Shown here in pieces: positions 6,370-13,385 of a stretch of DNA of 13,500 nucleotides (position 1 is its first letter; every line of letters starts with the position of its first letter). The notes beneath the pieces are model-generated. The model worked only from the letters and a program-made list of their open reading frames with translations. It had not been told where the DNA came from and did not search any database. A program made the position numbers and the translations under genes. Source of the stretch: JAFDVL01 sp043719385 (lineage in GTDB: Bacteria; Acidobacteriota; Blastocatellia; RBC074); NCBI GenBank assembly GCA_043719385.1, contig JAYSTY010000442.1:1-13500 (forward strand), given 5' to 3'.

Positions 6370-9300
6370 TTAGAACTTCAGCTTGAGCGCAAACTGAAGA
6401 TTCCGCTGCGGGTCTGAACCGAAGTAGGCGGTTGAGTTGATCGTGCCACCGCTGCCAGTGAACTTGCTCACGAAACCATCAGGATTTCCCAGATTGACGT
6501 GGTTGAAGAGGTTCACCGCCTCGACGCGGAATTCCGCTTCAGACTTTTCTGTCAGCCTGAATTTCTTGAAAAGTGATGCGTCGGTGCGCCAGTAACCCGG
6601 TCCACGTTCTGCATTTCGTTTCTGGTTGCCGAAGGTTCTGATAGTGGGTTTACTGAATACGCTCAAGTCGCTGATATAAGAGAACGAGCCGTCAGAATTA
6701 CGGGTCGCTCCGGTCTTCACCGTACCATTGACATTCGGGCGGCAGGTTCCGGTATCGGAAATTCCGCTGGTGTCAATACAGTTGTCGAACGGCTGACCAC
6801 TTTGGATCATCGTGTTCGAGTTGAACTGCCAGCCACCGATGGCAAGGTCCGCAGCCTTGGAAGCGCCACTCATGAATTTCTTACCTTTTCCAACTGGAAG
6901 TTCGTAAACCTGTGACAGCACGAAACCGTGATTTCGTTGCCAGCCTGCGGGGCCACGATTCAACTTGGAATCAAAGAAGAAATAACCACCATCATCCTGA
7001 GCCTGTTTTTGCCAGGTGTAATGTGCCAACACTGAGTAACCATCAGAGAATCGCTTATCCAGTTTGACCTGGAGCGAATCATAACGGTTGTTACCACAGT
7101 TGCAGAAGTAGTCAATGTCCTGCGACCAGCCGAATTTCTGATAATACGGCTTGGCGAGAGTTCCATTTCGTCCTGGTACATAACCTGTGATAGGTATCTG
7201 GTTAGCATTAACGGCAGGTCCGTCGCCAGCGAAGACGTGGGTTCCCTTGTTACCAACGTAAGCGGCTTCAACTGACATTTTGCTGGTCAATTGATACTGC
7301 ACTGTAACGTTGTAGGCATCTACCGTTGGCAGGCGCTGTTTATCCGGCAGGACACGAGCGAAGACTCCATCGGGAAGATAGAATTGTCCGCTTGAAGGCA
7401 ATGCCGTATTAGCTACCGCTGTTGGATCTTTGGGTGATTTGTTCAATCCGAAATACTGCGTGAAAGCTGGCGCACCGCCAGCCAAATTAAAGGCACGATT
7501 ATATTGACCGTTGTCAATTCGCTGAACTGCCAAAACTGGTAAGTTTTGTGTTACCGAATGCCCAAAGGTCGAACCAAAGACGCCGATGTCGTAGCTGCGA
7601 CCATAGCCCATGCGAATGACCAGCTTTTCGGAAGCTTTGTAAGCTACGCTCAGACGTGGTGCGAAGTTTGGGGTGTTTTTGACATTACCACCGAGGTTAG
7701 TGCTGCCAACTCCTGCAGTACTGACGAGGCCGGTATCAAGGCTCAGATAGCCGCCGTTTCCAGGGGCATTGAGCGTTTGCGGATTGATCACATCCAGACG
7801 CAATCCGTAGTTGACCGTCAACTTTTGATTGACACGCCACGAATCCTGTCCGTAGTAGAAATGACGGAATTGACGTTCACGAGCATCTGTATTGGTGCTG
7901 ATGTAACGACCAAAGCTGGTCACGTCACCTAATAGGAAAGTTGCCAACCCTAAACCGCCGCCGCTGACGCCAGCAGTGCGTGCGTTGTTGAAGGTTAATT
8001 CACCAGCGCGATGCACGTCACTAGGGACGCGAAGGTTAAAAGCGCGACGGAAATCAGCACCGAATTTGAAGGTGTGATTACCGGAGAATTTTGTCGTATT
8101 ACTGACAAATTGGAATTGGTTTTCGTCCTGATCCAATGGGCAGTTGCAACGATTGACTCCCAGACCTGAACCGAAGTTCGTGTCTGGAATGTTGTTGTTA
8201 CCATTCAGGAAGAACGCTGATAACCCAGAACTAAAGGAATCAAAATTGAGTCCATTGATTCCGGCATCTTTGGAAGTTGTTTTCCCAAAGTCGAATGGTA
8301 AAACGTTAACTTTGTAACGGAAAAACCCAAAGCGAAAATCCGTCACAAGGGTTGATGACCACGTATAGTCAAGACCAATAGCAACACTTTGATTGCGGAC
8401 TTTTGAAGTTCCGCCAAGGGAGCCTAATTCTGAACCACCACCTGCGCCAAAGGCCGTCGGGCCGTTACGTTGGAAGTCGCCAAAACTATAACGTCCAAAC
8501 ATCGTCAGCTTTTCAGATGTCCGATAATCCACACGAGTATCAAAGCTGTTCTTATTGAAACCTTCAATGCCTGAAGCGACGAAATTATCGGCAGTGCCGT
8601 TAAGCCGTCCTGGCGCATTGGGTAAGGGAATCAACTTGAGTACATTCAGCGCCTGCGCTGATAAGCGAGGTACTGGAATGATATTTCCAGTAAATGCTGT
8701 CCGCGCAGTTAAGGCTCCGCTGGAATTGAAGACAGAAGTCGCAGGATCGAAAATATTCGACCCATAAGCGGATAAATTCCCAGTCCGTGCGGCGGCAGTT
8801 GGAACAGTTAGCAGTCTGGTTCCACCATTCTTGCTGCGCTGTCCTTCAAAATCACCGAAGACGAAAAGTTTATCTTTGATGATTCTTCCACCCAACGCTC
8901 CACCGAATTGATTCTTGAGTGTGTCAGGGACGAATTTGCCAGTCAGTGGATCAACTCTGGCTTGTGAGAAAGGATTACGTGCCTGAAAAATGTCGTTCTG
9001 ACGGAAGAGGAAAGCCGCTCCATGCAGATCGTTGGTTCCTGATTTGGTCGAAACTGAAGCGACGCCGGCGATGGCCTGTCCGAATTCCGCATCGTAATTT
9101 TGCGAGGTGATTTTTGTTTCACCAATAGCTTCAAGATTCGGATTGATGACGATAATGCCGAGGATCGGGTCACGATTTTCGGTTCCGTCAAGCTGGTATC
9201 CGGTTCCGCTGAAACTCTGTCCATTCACCATGATTTGCGTTGATCCTTGCGGATTTTCGCTCGCGGCATGCTGCCATTGCAGTTGTTGCGTACCGGGGGT

Positions 9301-9783
9301 CAGCAATAATAATTTGGTGAAGTTACGATCCAGAATCGGCAGATCAGTAACTTGTCTGGATTCAAACGTAGTTGCCACGTCAGCGCGGTCAGTCTTCAAT
9401 AAGGCTGCATCGGCTGTGATGGTAACTTCTTCTGTGACAGCGCCGGTCTGTAACTGGAAATTAGCGGACGTTGAAGTGTCAACGTTGACGATAAGGTCCT
9501 GCACACTGGATTTAAAATTGGGCGCTTCAATTTTGATTCGATAGCTACCGGGGATCAGGCGCGTCTGGGTAAAGTTACCGTCCTGATTGGTTTCTGTACT
9601 GAAGGTTTGATTCTTGCTGGTATCGGTGATGGTCACCTTCGCCTTGGGCAGGGCGGCTCCCGATGGATCCGTGACTGTGCCAAAGACGCTGCCGTAAACC
9701 GCCTGCCCGAAAGCAGTACTTGCAAAAGCGGTGGTCAGCAGAAGGGCCAGGACGAGCAGCGAGAATTTCTCAAAAGCTCTCAT
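6370..9783 (-). CDS. Oar-type TonB-dependent receptor with carboxypeptidase-regulatory-like domain
   Basis: This 1137-residue outer-membrane protein has a signal peptide (1-26, ending ASTAFGQ). A carboxypeptidase-regulatory-like beta-sandwich follows (about 28-112: GSVFGTVTDPSGAALPKAKV, TNQDGNFT, PGSYRIKIEAPNF). The plug region includes ESRQVTDLPILDRNFTKL, GYQLDGTENRD and YDAEFGQAIAGVASVSTKSG (about 120-255). A large beta-barrel ends in the aromatic residue of FALKLKF, as expected for barrel assembly. Length and order match the receptors that are heavily expanded in Acidobacteria. The start is well supported by AGGAGA five bases upstream of the ATG. Paired cysteines occur at C546/C548, C894/C896 and C1002/C1014. 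It presumably imports a carbohydrate or other large nutrient using TonB energy; the ligand cannot be read from sequence. A terminator follows, with the TPR and CRTAC1-family genes downstream. Confidence 0.95.
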   Translation of the reverse strand: MRAFEKFSLLVLALLLTTAFASTAFGQAVYGSVFGTVTDPSGAALPKAKVTITDTSKNQTFSTETNQDGNFTQTRLIPGSYRIKIEAPNFKSSVQDLIVNVDTSTSANFQLQTGAVTEEVTITADAALLKTDRADVATTFESRQVTDLPILDRNFTKLLLLTPGTQQLQWQHAASENPQGSTQIMVNGQSFSGTGYQLDGTENRDPILGIIVINPNLEAIGETKITSQNYDAEFGQAIAGVASVSTKSGTNDLHGAAFLFRQNDIFQARNPFSQARVDPLTGKFVPDTLKNQFGGALGGRIIKDKLFVFGDFEGQRSKNGGTRLLTVPTAAARTGNLSAYGSNIFDPATSVFNSSGALTARTAFTGNIIPVPRLSAQALNVLKLIPLPNAPGRLNGTADNFVASGIEGFNKNSFDTRVDYRTSEKLTMFGRYSFGDFQRNGPTAFGAGGGSELGSLGGTSKVRNQSVAIGLDYTWSSTLVTDFRFGFFRYKVNVLPFDFGKTTSKDAGINGLNFDSFSSGLSAFFLNGNNNIPDTNFGSGLGVNRCNCPLDQDENQFQFVSNTTKFSGNHTFKFGADFRRAFNLRVPSDVHRAGELTFNNARTAGVSGGGLGLATFLLGDVTSFGRYISTNTDARERQFRHFYYGQDSWRVNQKLTVNYGLRLDVINPQTLNAPGNGGYLSLDTGLVSTAGVGSTNLGGNVKNTPNFAPRLSVAYKASEKLVIRMGYGRSYDIGVFGSTFGHSVTQNLPVLAVQRIDNGQYNRAFNLAGGAPAFTQYFGLNKSPKDPTAVANTALPSSGQFYLPDGVFARVLPDKQRLPTVDAYNVTVQYQLTSKMSVEAAYVGNKGTHVFAGDGPAVNANQIPITGYVPGRNGTLAKPYYQKFGWSQDIDYFCNCGNNRYDSLQVKLDKRFSDGYSVLAHYTWQKQAQDDGGYFFFDSKLNRGPAGWQRNHGFVLSQVYELPVGKGKKFMSGASKAADLAIGGWQFNSNTMIQSGQPFDNCIDTSGISDTGTCRPNVNGTVKTGATRNSDGSFSYISDLSVFSKPTIRTFGNQKRNAERGPGYWRTDASLFKKFRLTEKSEAEFRVEAVNLFNHVNLGNPDGFVSKFTGSGGTINSTAYFGSDPQRNLQFALKLKF

Positions 9784-9797
9784 AAGTTTCTCCTGTT

Positions 9798-9818
9798 GAG
9801 ACCTGAAAACCAGGCCTC
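9798..9818 (-). promoter_or_regulatory. 5' leader hairpin just before the receptor ribosome-binding site
   Basis: On the minus strand GAGGCCTG and CAGGTCTC pair (eight pairs, one of them G-U) around a GTTTT loop. The hairpin ends three bases before the Shine-Dalgarno AGGAGA (+ strand 9789-9794). Hairpins at this position often stabilise outer-membrane-protein mRNAs or tune their translation; that role here is inferred. Confidence 0.45.
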
Positions 9819-9920
9819 AGATTGCTGTTGATCCAATGGCAAAACGTAAGAAACAAAGGAGTCGCTGCTGCCTTGTCATTGAACCGGGTATTGATGTTGA
9901 TAACGTGTGATAGATCGTAG

Positions 9921-9940
9921 TTCTGACATGGTTGTCAGAA
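9921..9940. promoter_or_regulatory. Operator-like palindrome 1
   Basis: TTCTGACA and TGTCAGAA form a perfect 8-bp inverted repeat with a 4-base centre (TGGT). It lies 138 bases upstream of the receptor start codon. Its size and symmetry fit a binding site for a dimeric regulator of the receptor gene. It lacks a U-tract, so it is not a terminator. The regulator is unknown. Confidence 0.4.
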
Positions 9941-10069
9941 ACTCTCATCCCAGCAGGAAGCCAGATGTCTTCAGATCAAATAAAACTGTCCGAAAAATCC
10001 TCCCTAAGGGGAGAATCGGGAGAGTAGCCTGAAGATCGTTTTATTGTTAGAACCGCGTTTTTACTAATT

Positions 10070-10087
10070 TTTTCGTGGACACGAAAA
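10070..10087. promoter_or_regulatory. Operator-like palindrome 2
   Basis: TTTTCGTG and CACGAAAA form a perfect 8-bp inverted repeat around GA. Allowing a single bulged base, pairing extends to 10066-10092 with flanking AATT. It lies roughly 60 bases upstream of the -35 box of the rightward promoter. A DNA operator is more likely than an RNA hairpin because the loop would be only two bases. Confidence 0.4.
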
Positions 10088-10113
10088 TAATTGCAAAATT
10101 TAAGCAAAGCCAG

Positions 10114-10126
10114 ACTTACCGTAAGT
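10114..10126. promoter_or_regulatory. Operator-like palindrome 3
   Basis: ACTTAC-C-GTAAGT is a perfect 6-bp inverted repeat with a single central base, ending 22 bases upstream of the -35 box at 10149. It is short enough to be chance, but its position fits an activator or repressor site. Confidence 0.25.
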
Positions 10127-10148
10127 TGAGAAGGTACTTCATTGGCGA

Positions 10149-10176
10149 TTGCTTTAGGCGTTACAGCAGGTATAAT
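10149..10176 (+). promoter_or_regulatory. Probable sigma-70 promoter of the regulator-like gene
   Basis: TATAAT (10171-10176) is a perfect -10 box. TTGCTT (10149-10154) lies 16 bases upstream and matches three of six -35 positions, so the promoter may need an activator. GTTACA (10160-10165), a motif repeated downstream, lies inside the spacer. Transcription would start near 10183. Confidence 0.5.
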
Positions 10177-10205
10177 ACCGTTACTTCTTTGCAGACAAGT
10201 GGTTT

Positions 10206-11465
10206 ATGCAGCAAGAAAACATCTGTTACATGCACTGTTACAAGTTGGATGTAACATCTCCCGGGCTGATGAATATCACAAATGAGGAAAAATTTGCTGA
10301 ACTGGAAAAAGTCTTACAGGGGAAAACCCTGCAAGGTTCGGAAAACCTGCGCGCCTTTTTACGTTTTGTAACGATTCAGGCGATTGAGAATCAGGAGCGA
10401 CAGCTTAAAGAATATATTATTGCGACAGAAGTTTTCGGGCGGGGCAGCCAGTACGATCCGCGCATTGACTCAGTTGTTCGCGTGCAGGCGGGACGGCTGC
10501 GCGTCAAATTACAGGAATATTACGCTACTGAAGGAAAAAACGATAACCTCGTAATTGAGTTGCCCAAGGGACATTACACACCGATTTTCTCTCACGCTCA
10601 TAACGTTTCTCCGGCCCTGACCGCTGAGCCGGACGGGAACGGCAAAGTTAGTGAAAACATTGAAACTGCCGTACCGCGCCAGCTTGCTGCTCCTTTATGG
10701 GACGATTTACTGAGTGCCCCTGAACCGGTGCTGGTAGTTTTTAGCAATACAATCTTTCATGGCACTTACGATGGGATGAAACTGTTCAACTCGCTGGATT
10801 TTATGCATGGCAGCCCGGAATCTGATGTCCTGCGACAAAGCGTTGGCAGCGGTGGTCAAAGCCCTGAGCCGGTCATTGATCATTACACCGGGATTGGCGA
10901 GGTCATGGGGGTTTATTCGCTGGGGGATTTTTTCGCACGGATGCACCACCCGTATCGCCTCAAGCGCAGCTTGCTACTAACCTGGGATGATGCCAGGACG
11001 GACAACATTGTGGTGCTGGGGTCGCCGGCAGAAAATCTTTTCCTGCTTGATCTGCCTCAGAATCAGGATCTGGTTTTTCGCTGGGTGCAGGATGGAAAAG
11101 AACGGAATCTCAACGCCATAGTAAATATTAAACCCCAGCCGGGCGAGCAGGAATATTATCTGGCGAAACAATATGACTCTTCGCCCAGCCATGTTTCTGA
11201 AGATTATGCTGTCATCAGTTTGCTCAAGGGGTTAAGTGAGAAAAATCGTTTACTGATTCTGGCCGGGATCAATACTTTTGGCACCCAGGCGGCGGCGGAA
11301 TATGTGACACAACCGGAATATATTAAAGACCTGATCTCACATTTGAATATCGCTCCACCCGGCGAACCTCCCAAATTACCCACCTATTATCAGATTTTGA
11401 TCAAAGTTAAAGTGAATGGCGGAGTCCCGATCCAGATTTCTTATGTCACGCATCATGTTTTGTAA
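10206..11465 (+). CDS. Regulator-like protein of unknown function
   Basis: This soluble 419-residue protein has no signal peptide or membrane segment. Residues about 28-126 form a block familiar from acidobacterial proteins of unknown function: SENLRAFLRFV, LKEYIIATEVFGR, YDPRIDSVVRVQAGRLR, EYYATEG, IELPKGHYTPIF. I recall it as an N-terminal module of putative regulators, possibly helical and nucleic-acid-binding, but not proven. After a low-complexity linker comes a second domain (about 155-419) with HYTGIGEVMGVYSL, LLTWDDARTDNIVVLGSPAEN (G272-SPAEN), DYAVISLLKG and LILAGINTFGTQAAAEYV. The alternating strand and glycine-loop pattern suggests a Rossmann-like, perhaps nucleotide-binding, fold. 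The start is uncertain: the ATG at 10206 sits 23 bases after the predicted transcription start, while the in-frame ATG at 10269 would leave the TGTTACA cluster in the leader. The gene diverges from the receptor gene, so control of that gene is a reasonable but untested guess. Confidence 0.8.
   Translation: MQQENICYMHCYKLDVTSPGLMNITNEEKFAELEKVLQGKTLQGSENLRAFLRFVTIQAIENQERQLKEYIIATEVFGRGSQYDPRIDSVVRVQAGRLRVKLQEYYATEGKNDNLVIELPKGHYTPIFSHAHNVSPALTAEPDGNGKVSENIETAVPRQLAAPLWDDLLSAPEPVLVVFSNTIFHGTYDGMKLFNSLDFMHGSPESDVLRQSVGSGGQSPEPVIDHYTGIGEVMGVYSLGDFFARMHHPYRLKRSLLLTWDDARTDNIVVLGSPAENLFLLDLPQNQDLVFRWVQDGKERNLNAIVNIKPQPGEQEYYLAKQYDSSPSHVSEDYAVISLLKGLSEKNRLLILAGINTFGTQAAAEYVTQPEYIKDLISHLNIAPPGEPPKLPTYYQILIKVKVNGGVPIQISYVTHHVL
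10223..10257. promoter_or_regulatory. Cluster of TGTTACA motifs with alternative hairpins
   Basis: CTGTTACA occurs twice in direct orientation (10223-10230 and 10235-10242), 12 bases apart, and TGTAACA, its complement, occurs at 10250-10256. The second copy and the inverted copy form a perfect 7-bp stem with a 7-base loop; the first copy could pair with the same partner instead. The cluster ends 12 bases before the in-frame ATG at 10269, so it is either leader or the start of the coding region. It could be an autoregulatory site or a leader switch. Confidence 0.35.
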
Positions 11466-11557
11466 CGGGGTAACTCCGGGGCGAAAATTACTTCGGATAA
11501 TCAGCCTTAAAAACTAACTGCCACTTGATTAATTACCTGACGAAAATATCGCGTGAG

Positions 11558-11616
11558 CGTGAGCACTGAATTTAAGCTTGCCTGCGCTTCAGTCTCGCGT
11601 TAAAATAATTTTTCTG
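11558..11616 (+). terminator. Probable intrinsic terminator after the regulator-like gene
   Basis: CGTGAGCACTGAA (11558-11570) pairs with TTCAGTCTCGCG (11588-11599), with one bulged C and one wobble pair, around a 17-base loop. It is followed by TTAAAATAATTTTTCTG, which supplies a T-run. It lies about 95 bases after the stop codon. The A-containing gap before the T-run makes it weaker than a textbook terminator. Confidence 0.45.
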
Positions 11617-11638
11617 TGATATTAGTGTTCACAAGTTC

Positions 11639-11664
11639 TTTTACTAAAGAGTTTTACTACAGAG
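11639..11664 (+). repeat. Tandem 13-base direct repeat
   Basis: TTTTACTAAAGAG (11639-11651) is followed immediately by TTTTACTACAGAG (11652-11664), identical at 12 of 13 positions. It lies upstream of the SPOR-domain gene. It may be a pair of direct binding sites or simple slippage. Confidence 0.5.
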
Positions 11665-11827
11665 AGTTCAAAGTAGATTATTAAATAATTCCACGCCGAC
11701 TTGTCCCAGGCTGAAACCAGGCCTCCCCGAATCTACGACCTCACCGTGCCGCCTGAGCTTATGGTTAATCGCCCCGCCGCCAAGCTCTCGGTCAGGCCGG
11801 GGGTGGCTAAGTATTGAGATATTATCT

Positions 11828-13240
11828 ATGCTATTACGCTGCCCGCAGTGTCAGTATGCCAATCAAATTGAGGTTGAAGCCTCCAAACCGCGCATTGTTT
11901 GTGCTCGCTGCGCGAGTGTCATTGCCGTCGAGTTCCATTCAAATTCCCATGTTCCTTCGGTTCCCGATTTGATTGGTGAAGAAAAAGGGTTTTACGAACA
12001 AGCAAATATGCAAACAACAGAAACATCTCCTCTTGATCTTGATTCATTACTTGAATCGTCCGGTGAGTCCAGGCCTGATCTTCCCGTGCCTACTCCGCCA
12101 TTTATGCCGCAAATCGTCGCGACGCCGGTCAGTCAGGCAGGTCTTAAAAATGCGGAAAATCGCTGGGAAAGTGACGAGATTCTGGATATTCCAAGAGCGT
12201 CGCAACCAACTGTGCAAACTGCTGTGCCGAGCAGTGATCCGCAGTTAAAAGTTGATGATCTGTTAGGTTCCCCGGAACACTGGCCAGTAAATGTTCAGGT
12301 GACGCCAGTTACCGCCGAGCTTGTCGAGCCTGAAGTTAATGCCGGAGCAAGCGGGTTTTTGGATTCATTTAACCCTTTCGATAAAGCAACAGAGGTGAAG
12401 CAGCAGGTGACTGAGCAGGCGACTGTTCACGAAGCGCAGGAAGTGTTTGTTGGCGAAGTGAACCCGGAAAGTTCAACCGGAGGCTTTGTCTCCGAAAAGC
12501 CCCCGTCAGTTTTTGCACAGGATTCCTATAATTTCCGCAACAGCACGTTTGTGATGGCGACCCCTGATAAAGGAAATAAAAGCCGGATGGTCAAGGTTTT
12601 TCTGGCGGTCGGTTTGCTTTGTGCTTTGCTAGCCATTGGCTGGTACGGACTATCAGGCTTGGTCAAGAATTGGCTTAACCTCCGCCGTACTGGCGAAGTG
12701 GCGACGGTTCAACCTAATCCGACGCAATCGGTTGCCGCCAATGCGGGCAAGCCTGCGGTTGCTCCCAGTGTGATTCCGAGTTTAGGTTCAAAACCCGGCG
12801 AGACGACCAACAAAAATGCCAGTCCGGCGGCATCCGCTTCTGTGACTGTTTCTCCGGCGGCTGGAAATGCTGCCAAACCAACTCCGACCGCTGCTGTGGC
12901 GCAAAATAATCCAGCCACTAAACCGGCTGAGCCTGCCAAGCCGACTCCCGTTGCGCAAACTGGCAATTCCGGTCATGCCGTGGGCGCCGGCGAAGGCAGC
13001 CTGACCGTTCAGGTAGCAGCGTTCAATGAGCTTGGGCCAGCTCAGCAAACCGTGGCGCGGTTAAAGAATTCCGGGATTGACGCACGCATGGTCAAGGCTG
13101 AAGTCCCCGGCAAGGGGACATGGTATCGCGTGCAGGTCGGGCGTTATACCAGTGAGTCAGAAGCCGCCAAATATGGCGGTGAGTTACGTGCCAAAGGTGC
13201 GGCCCGAGATTTTATCGTGACCGGGTACCAGGCGCAGTAG
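11828..13240 (+). CDS. Zinc-ribbon, single-pass membrane, SPOR-domain protein
   Basis: This 470-residue protein starts with a zinc ribbon, C5-PQ-C8 and C25-AR-C28, resembling small zinc-ribbon domains at the N-termini of other bacterial membrane proteins. A long, acidic, probably disordered stretch follows (about 45-250). One transmembrane helix lies at about 255-275 (KVFLAVGLLCALLAIGWYGL). Then comes an Ala/Pro/Thr-rich linker and a C-terminal SPOR domain (about 390-470: SLTVQVAAFNELGPAQQTVA, GTWYRVQVGRYTSESEA). SPOR domains bind glycan strands stripped of stem peptides, usually at the division septum, so the expected topology is ribbon in the cytoplasm and SPOR in the periplasm. The start at 11828 is chosen because the ribbon begins at residue 5, although the frame is open further upstream and the ribosome-binding site is weak. 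A role in division or envelope maintenance is inferred. Confidence 0.88.
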   Translation: MLLRCPQCQYANQIEVEASKPRIVCARCASVIAVEFHSNSHVPSVPDLIGEEKGFYEQANMQTTETSPLDLDSLLESSGESRPDLPVPTPPFMPQIVATPVSQAGLKNAENRWESDEILDIPRASQPTVQTAVPSSDPQLKVDDLLGSPEHWPVNVQVTPVTAELVEPEVNAGASGFLDSFNPFDKATEVKQQVTEQATVHEAQEVFVGEVNPESSTGGFVSEKPPSVFAQDSYNFRNSTFVMATPDKGNKSRMVKVFLAVGLLCALLAIGWYGLSGLVKNWLNLRRTGEVATVQPNPTQSVAANAGKPAVAPSVIPSLGSKPGETTNKNASPAASASVTVSPAAGNAAKPTPTAAVAQNNPATKPAEPAKPTPVAQTGNSGHAVGAGEGSLTVQVAAFNELGPAQQTVARLKNSGIDARMVKAEVPGKGTWYRVQVGRYTSESEAAKYGGELRAKGAARDFIVTGYQAQ

Positions 13241-13385
13241 CTGGTAACATTTTCGCTCGCACTTTTTTTAAGCAGCGCGGATTTATGATTGCGGAAATTG
13301 TCCCCGTTGCCGTAATCTGCGGGTCTGCGCTTTTCGTTTAGTTTGCCCCTTAAGCAACCAGTTTTGCACTTCAAGTATTGTTCTT

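Larger units (their letters stand above)
9784..10205. other. Divergent intergenic regulatory region (422 bases)
   Basis: This gap separates the divergently transcribed receptor and regulator-like genes. I see no convincing coding sequence. It holds the receptor leader hairpin, the operator-like palindromes listed separately, and a sigma-70-like promoter for the rightward gene. It also contains a small CTCCC-TAAG-GGGAG hairpin (10000-10013) enclosed by a longer-range pairing, AATAAAAC (9979-9986) with GTTTTATT (10038-10045). No convincing -35/-10 pair for the receptor gene was found. Confidence 0.6.
11466..11827. other. Intergenic region with tandem repeat and GC-rich patch
   Basis: This 362-base gap holds the probable terminator, a tandem 13-mer (listed separately) and, from about 11691 to 11810, a GC-rich patch after AT-rich DNA. 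The patch contains a possible stem: GCCT and GAGCTT (11751-11760) against AAGCTC (11782-11787) and AGGC (11794-11797), with a six-base bulge. One frame is open without a good start codon from 11689 to a TGA at 11815. A second frame runs open into the next gene. I see no clear promoter and only a weak GAG (11816-11818) as ribosome-binding site. Confidence 0.5.

Noticed and set aside
7546..7932. A 128-codon + strand frame inside the receptor gene
   Set aside because: It is antisense to the receptor barrel region, with no recognisable motif and no upstream signal.
9107..9544. A 145-codon open frame on the + strand inside the TonB-dependent receptor gene
   Set aside because: It is antisense to a strongly supported receptor coding region, is Cys/Ser/Val-rich in a way typical of shadow frames, and has no domain or ribosome-binding site.
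9979..10045. Possible structured RNA closed by AATAAAAC/GTTTTATT with an inner CTCCC/GGGAG hairpin
   Set aside because: The closing stem is AT-only apart from one pair, the inner stem is five pairs, and nothing resembles a known riboswitch. It is noted only within the intergenic entry.
10483..10503. GTGCAGGCGGGACGGCTGCG resembles an arm of repeat element B
   Set aside because: It encodes the conserved VQAGRLR segment of the regulator-like protein and has no partner arm nearby, so the likeness is coincidental.
13226..13246. TACCAG/CTGGTA hairpin over the stop codon of the SPOR gene followed by a T-run as a terminator
   Set aside because: The stem is only six pairs, the stop codon lies in its loop, and the T-run begins about 15 bases later, so it does not meet intrinsic-terminator spacing.
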